17,708 nt of DNA, taken from assembly GCA_035515055.1 (NCBI GenBank), contig DATJBV010000048.1, forward strand, positions 1 through 17,708. The letters are read 5' to 3'. Shown in pieces: positions 14,965 through 17,708 of the stretch (its first letter is position 1; the number at the start of each line of letters is the position of its first letter). The DNA is from Pollutimonas sp035515055. GTDB taxonomy: Bacteria; Pseudomonadota; Gammaproteobacteria; Burkholderiales; Burkholderiaceae_B. The notes below the pieces were generated by a model. The model saw only the letters and a program-made list of their open reading frames with translations, did not search any database and was not told where the DNA came from. Position numbers and translations under genes: made by a program.

Positions 14965-16428
14965 TTATCGCGCCGCCAGCCAGCTGATCAGCCCATCGTT
15001 GAATGCCCGCACACCCGCCGACCGCTCATCGTTCACGATGCTGACCACGATGTAGCGCTTGCCGCTGGCCCCGAGCACGTAGCCCGCGATCGCGCGAACA
15101 TTGCGCAGCGTTCCCGTCTTAACATGCGCCATTCCTTTCGTCTCATCATTGCGCAGCCGCCGGCGCACTGTCCCGTCGACACCGGAAATGGCCAGCGACG
15201 ACATGAACTCCGGCATTAGCGGCGACCGCCATGCCACATCCAGCATGCTGGCCATGCCTTCCGCCGTGACACGCCCTTCCCGGGAAAGTCCGGCACCATT
15301 GTCCAGCACCCAACCCCGGGTATCCACGCCTTGCGCCTGAAGCACCGCCAACGACGCACGCGCCCCGGACTGCGGCGTGGCACCCGGACCGACATGTTCC
15401 GCCCCTAGCGTAAGAAGCAGGGTGCGCGCCATGACGTTGTTGCTCTGCTTGTTGATCAGGCGGATCGTATCCGCCAGCGATTCAGAATCATGCCAGACGA
15501 TGGGATCGGCTCCGCCGGGCACCTTGCCCTCGCGCACACCGCGCGCAAGCGTACCGCCCAATTCTTTCCAGAGCATCTGGAACAAGGCGGCGAAATAGTC
15601 GGGTTGGGCCAGCGCCAGGCGAAAAACGCTGAACTCGCCGCAGGAACCGGCGGCCGTGCCGCTGACATTGATGACGATCTCCTGGCCAGTGGCAGCCACC
15701 TGGGTGGCAATGGATGGCGATCCGGGGCAGGCGGCGGCACTCCACTGGACACCTCCATTAATGCGCACGCCGCGCAGCGGCGGGTCGAGCAGCGGTATCC
15801 ATTTGCGCGCCTGCCGGTCGGGCTGGAATAAAAGCCGGACCGCGCCCAGGCCGACCATCATGGCGTCGGGGCTGGCGTTGTACGGCCTGTCGCCCGCGCC
15901 GTCGAACTCGCCAGGGTCGGTGTGCACTTGGCCGAAGCGGCTGCGGTCCACGACGAGTTCGGTCAGGTTTTTCACGCCCCGCAACCGGAGTTCGCGCAAC
16001 AAGCCCCACAGCTCCTCCAGCGTGAGCAGGGGATCCCCTCCAGCCTTCAGGTACAGCGGTCCGACGAGCGTCCCCTGGTCATCCACCTGGCCTCCGCCCT
16101 TCGCCAGCAAGGCCGTGCGCCACGTGTAGTCGGGTCCCAGTCCCGCAAGCGCCGTCCATGTCGTGACCATTTTCATGACAGACGCGGGGTTGCGCGGCTC
16201 GGAAGCGTTCATGGACACGAGGCGTCCGCCGCCGATTTCGTGCACCACCACCGAGACGGAGCTGTCCGGCATGCGGGTGGCCCGCCATAACCGGTCGAGC
16301 TCTGGCGGAAGCGCCTGGGACGCCGCCTGCGATGCGACCGAGAACGCAAGCAAGCCAGCAAAGCCGCATACGTGCTGTGCCACCCGCTTCTTGATACGAT
16401 TCAACCATTGCGGCAATAACAAGGGCAT
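14965..16428 (-). CDS. dacB: D-alanyl-D-alanine carboxypeptidase/endopeptidase (PBP4 type)
   Basis: From the ATG at 16428 the protein has 487 residues, the size of PBP4 (E. coli 477). PBP4 trims pentapeptide stems and cuts peptide cross-bridges of peptidoglycan in the periplasm. A basic N-terminus and hydrophobic core (GFAGLLAFSVA, 22-32) form a signal peptide, probably cut after the ASQA near 33-39. The penicillin-binding motifs are all present: SVMK (83-86, nucleophile Ser83), SNN (329-331) and KTG (437-439). Residues about 110-320 are the large insert typical of this class. The reading frame is open to 16551, but the upstream residues are unlike the family and would overlap queA. It shares a 91-nt divergent control region with queA. 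Identity is secure; the exact start is less so. Confidence 0.93.
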   Translation of the reverse strand: MPLLLPQWLNRIKKRVAQHVCGFAGLLAFSVASQAASQALPPELDRLWRATRMPDSSVSVVVHEIGGGRLVSMNASEPRNPASVMKMVTTWTALAGLGPDYTWRTALLAKGGGQVDDQGTLVGPLYLKAGGDPLLTLEELWGLLRELRLRGVKNLTELVVDRSRFGQVHTDPGEFDGAGDRPYNASPDAMMVGLGAVRLLFQPDRQARKWIPLLDPPLRGVRINGGVQWSAAACPGSPSIATQVAATGQEIVINVSGTAAGSCGEFSVFRLALAQPDYFAALFQMLWKELGGTLARGVREGKVPGGADPIVWHDSESLADTIRLINKQSNNVMARTLLLTLGAEHVGPGATPQSGARASLAVLQAQGVDTRGWVLDNGAGLSREGRVTAEGMASMLDVAWRSPLMPEFMSSLAISGVDGTVRRRLRNDETKGMAHVKTGTLRNVRAIAGYVLGASGKRYIVVSIVNDERSAGVRAFNDGLISWLAAR

Positions 16429-16476
16429 TTGCTTCGTTCCCGGAAAAACCGTCAGCATAACCAAAGAAGAGCCGAT

Positions 16477-16485
16477 TGGTATGAT
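16477..16485 (+). promoter_or_regulatory. Predicted extended -10 promoter of queA-tgt
   Basis: TGGTATGAT is TGn followed by TATGAT (5 of 6 to consensus); no good -35 is seen. Transcription would start near 16492, giving about 28 nt of leader before the GTG at 16520. The ATG codons at 16481 and 16484, in frame with queA, would then lie upstream of the mRNA. Confidence 0.4.
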
Positions 16486-16519
16486 GCGGGGCTGGAAATT
16501 CTCTTCAAAGACGTCATTC

Positions 16520-17566
16520 GTGAACCCTGGTCTCGATCTTTCGCAGTTCAATTACGAGCTGCCCCCTGAACTGATTGCGCAAACCCCTGCCGCCCATCGG
16601 TCGGAAAGCCGACTGCTGCACCTGGACTCGGCAAGTGCGCTGCACGACCGGCAGTTTGCCGATTTGCCGGCGCTCCTGCGACCCAACGACTTGCTGGTTT
16701 TCAATAACACCCGCGTCATCAAGGCACGCCTGCTCGGCCACAAGGACAGCGGCGGCAAGGTCGAGGTCTTGATCGAGCGCATCACGCAGGCCACTACCGC
16801 ACTGGCCCACGTCAAGGCCAGCAAATCGCCCAAGCCGGGCAGCACACTGGTGTTGGCCGATGCGTTCACGGTAACCGTTCTGGGCCGCGCCGGCGAGCTC
16901 TTCGAGCTTGAGTTCCCGGGCAGTGTGCTCGACCTGCTGGAGCGCCACGGCGCCACCCCCCTGCCGCCATATATCGAGCATGCGGCGCAGACCGAAGACG
17001 ATGAGCGTTACCAGACCGTTTATGCGCGAGAACCCGGCGCCGTGGCCGCCCCGACGGCGGGGCTGCATTTCGACGAAGCCATGCTGGCGCGCCTTGCCGG
17101 CATGGGTATCGCCCAGACGTTCGTCACGCTTCATGTCGGCGCGGGCACTTTCCAGCCGGTACGCGCCCAGAACCTGAGCGAGCACGTCATGCACTCGGAA
17201 CGCTATGCCGTACCCGCCGATACCATCGCCAAGGTGACGGCCACGCGGGCCGCGGGCGGCCGCGTCGTCGCCATTGGCACCACCAGCGTGCGGGCGCTCG
17301 AGTCGGCGGCAGTTCATGCCCACGAGGCCAATGCAAGCGGTGTGATCGAGGGCGACACACGTCTATTCATTACCCCAGGCTACGAGTTTGCCTGGGTCGA
17401 CGCGCTGCTCACCAATTTCCACTTGCCGCAATCCACGCTGCTCATGCTCGTATCGGCGCTGGCAGGTACAGACAATATACGGCGGGCCTACGCGCATGCC
17501 GTTCAATCCAGGTATCGCTTTTTCAGCTACGGCGACGCCATGTTCATAGAAACTCCTACCAAATGA
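16520..17566 (+). CDS. queA: S-adenosylmethionine:tRNA ribosyltransferase-isomerase
   Basis: From the GTG at 16520 the protein has 348 residues (E. coli 356). QueA transfers the ribosyl part of S-adenosylmethionine to preQ1 at position 34 of Asp, Asn, His and Tyr tRNAs, forming epoxyqueuosine. Family stretches are FNYELPPELIAQTPA (10-24), FNNTRVIKARL (61-71), GAVAAPTAGLHF (173-184), TLHVGAGTFQPVR (203-215), GTTSVRALES (253-262), and FHLPQSTLLMLVSALAG (300-316). The start is debatable: in-frame ATG codons at 16481 and 16484 would add 12-13 residues. Those lie within the predicted -10 box, and the family begins near the FNYELPP phrase, so GTG is preferred. The stop overlaps the start of tgt (ATGA). 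Identity is secure. Confidence 0.95.
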   Translation: MNPGLDLSQFNYELPPELIAQTPAAHRSESRLLHLDSASALHDRQFADLPALLRPNDLLVFNNTRVIKARLLGHKDSGGKVEVLIERITQATTALAHVKASKSPKPGSTLVLADAFTVTVLGRAGELFELEFPGSVLDLLERHGATPLPPYIEHAAQTEDDERYQTVYAREPGAVAAPTAGLHFDEAMLARLAGMGIAQTFVTLHVGAGTFQPVRAQNLSEHVMHSERYAVPADTIAKVTATRAAGGRVVAIGTTSVRALESAAVHAHEANASGVIEGDTRLFITPGYEFAWVDALLTNFHLPQSTLLMLVSALAGTDNIRRAYAHAVQSRYRFFSYGDAMFIETPTK

Positions 17567-17708
17567 CCGGTTTACAGTTCAAGCTATTGGCTACCGATGG
17601 CGCCGCGCGCCGCGGCCAGATCACCCTTAACCATGGCGTGGTCGAAACGCCAATTTTCATGCCCGTAGGCACCTACGGCAGCGTCAAGGCCATGCTGCCC
17701 CACGAACT
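17563..17708 (+). CDS. tgt: tRNA-guanine transglycosylase, first 48 residues (cut by window edge)
   Basis: The ATG at 17563 overlaps the queA stop codon, and the frame is open to the right edge. Tgt exchanges guanine 34 for preQ1 in queuosine-type tRNAs, the step just before QueA. The visible part has LLATDGAARRGQITLNHG (8-25) and TPIFMPVGTYGSVKAM (29-44), the conserved N-terminal start of the TIM barrel in this family. The queA-tgt order and overlap are typical. The catalytic aspartates and the zinc site lie beyond the window. Confidence 0.94.
   Translation, partial: MTGLQFKLLATDGAARRGQITLNHGVVETPIFMPVGTYGSVKAMLPHE

Overview
The window looks like a chromosomal, mostly housekeeping segment of a betaproteobacterium. 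The best guess is the family Alcaligenaceae (Bordetella, Achromobacter or Pusillimonas-like). That rests on protein character and gene content recalled from the family, not on a search. Eighteen protein genes are packed tightly, with no gene-free stretch over about 110 bases. I see no rRNA, tRNA, CRISPR array, insertion sequence or prophage.

Left part (1-2807): the 5' part of gap (glyceraldehyde-3-phosphate dehydrogenase) follows tkt (transketolase) with a 2-nt gap on the minus strand. This is a sugar-phosphate operon serving the non-oxidative pentose phosphate pathway and lower glycolysis/gluconeogenesis. A compact divergent promoter region separates it from rsmE (16S rRNA U1498 methyltransferase, plus strand), whose mRNA may be leaderless.

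Middle-left (3559-8550): four minus-strand genes run in one direction. They are a flavoprotein-like protein of the VAO/PCMH type with a weakened FAD loop, then maeB (malic enzyme with a phosphotransacetylase-like domain), a patatin-like phospholipase that overlaps maeB by 26 nt, and a barstar-like protein that overlaps the phospholipase by an ATGA. No RNase partner for the barstar is visible. The maeB leader carries nested inverted repeats that could hide its ribosome binding site.

Middle (8566-12230): a class I PLP aminotransferase (plus) converges on a membrane-anchored lytic transglycosylase (minus) through a strong GC-rich hairpin. The transglycosylase diverges from ubiD (plus), a prenyl-FMN-dependent decarboxylase gene for ubiquinone synthesis.

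Right part (12248-16428, minus): a yqjD-yqjE-yqjK-like set of three small membrane-stress-type genes, then a secreted four-cysteine protein of unknown function, upp (uracil salvage) and dacB (PBP4-type peptidoglycan hydrolase). The far right (16520-17708, plus) has queA and the start of tgt with an ATGA overlap, the usual queuosine tRNA-modification pair.

I found no convincing novel multi-gene system. The observations most worth a second look are the orphan barstar coupled to a patatin phospholipase, the A8 slippery tract inside the phospholipase gene, the maeB leader structure, the overlapping tkt/rsmE promoters, and the 10-bp direct repeat between the flavoprotein-like gene and the aminotransferase gene.
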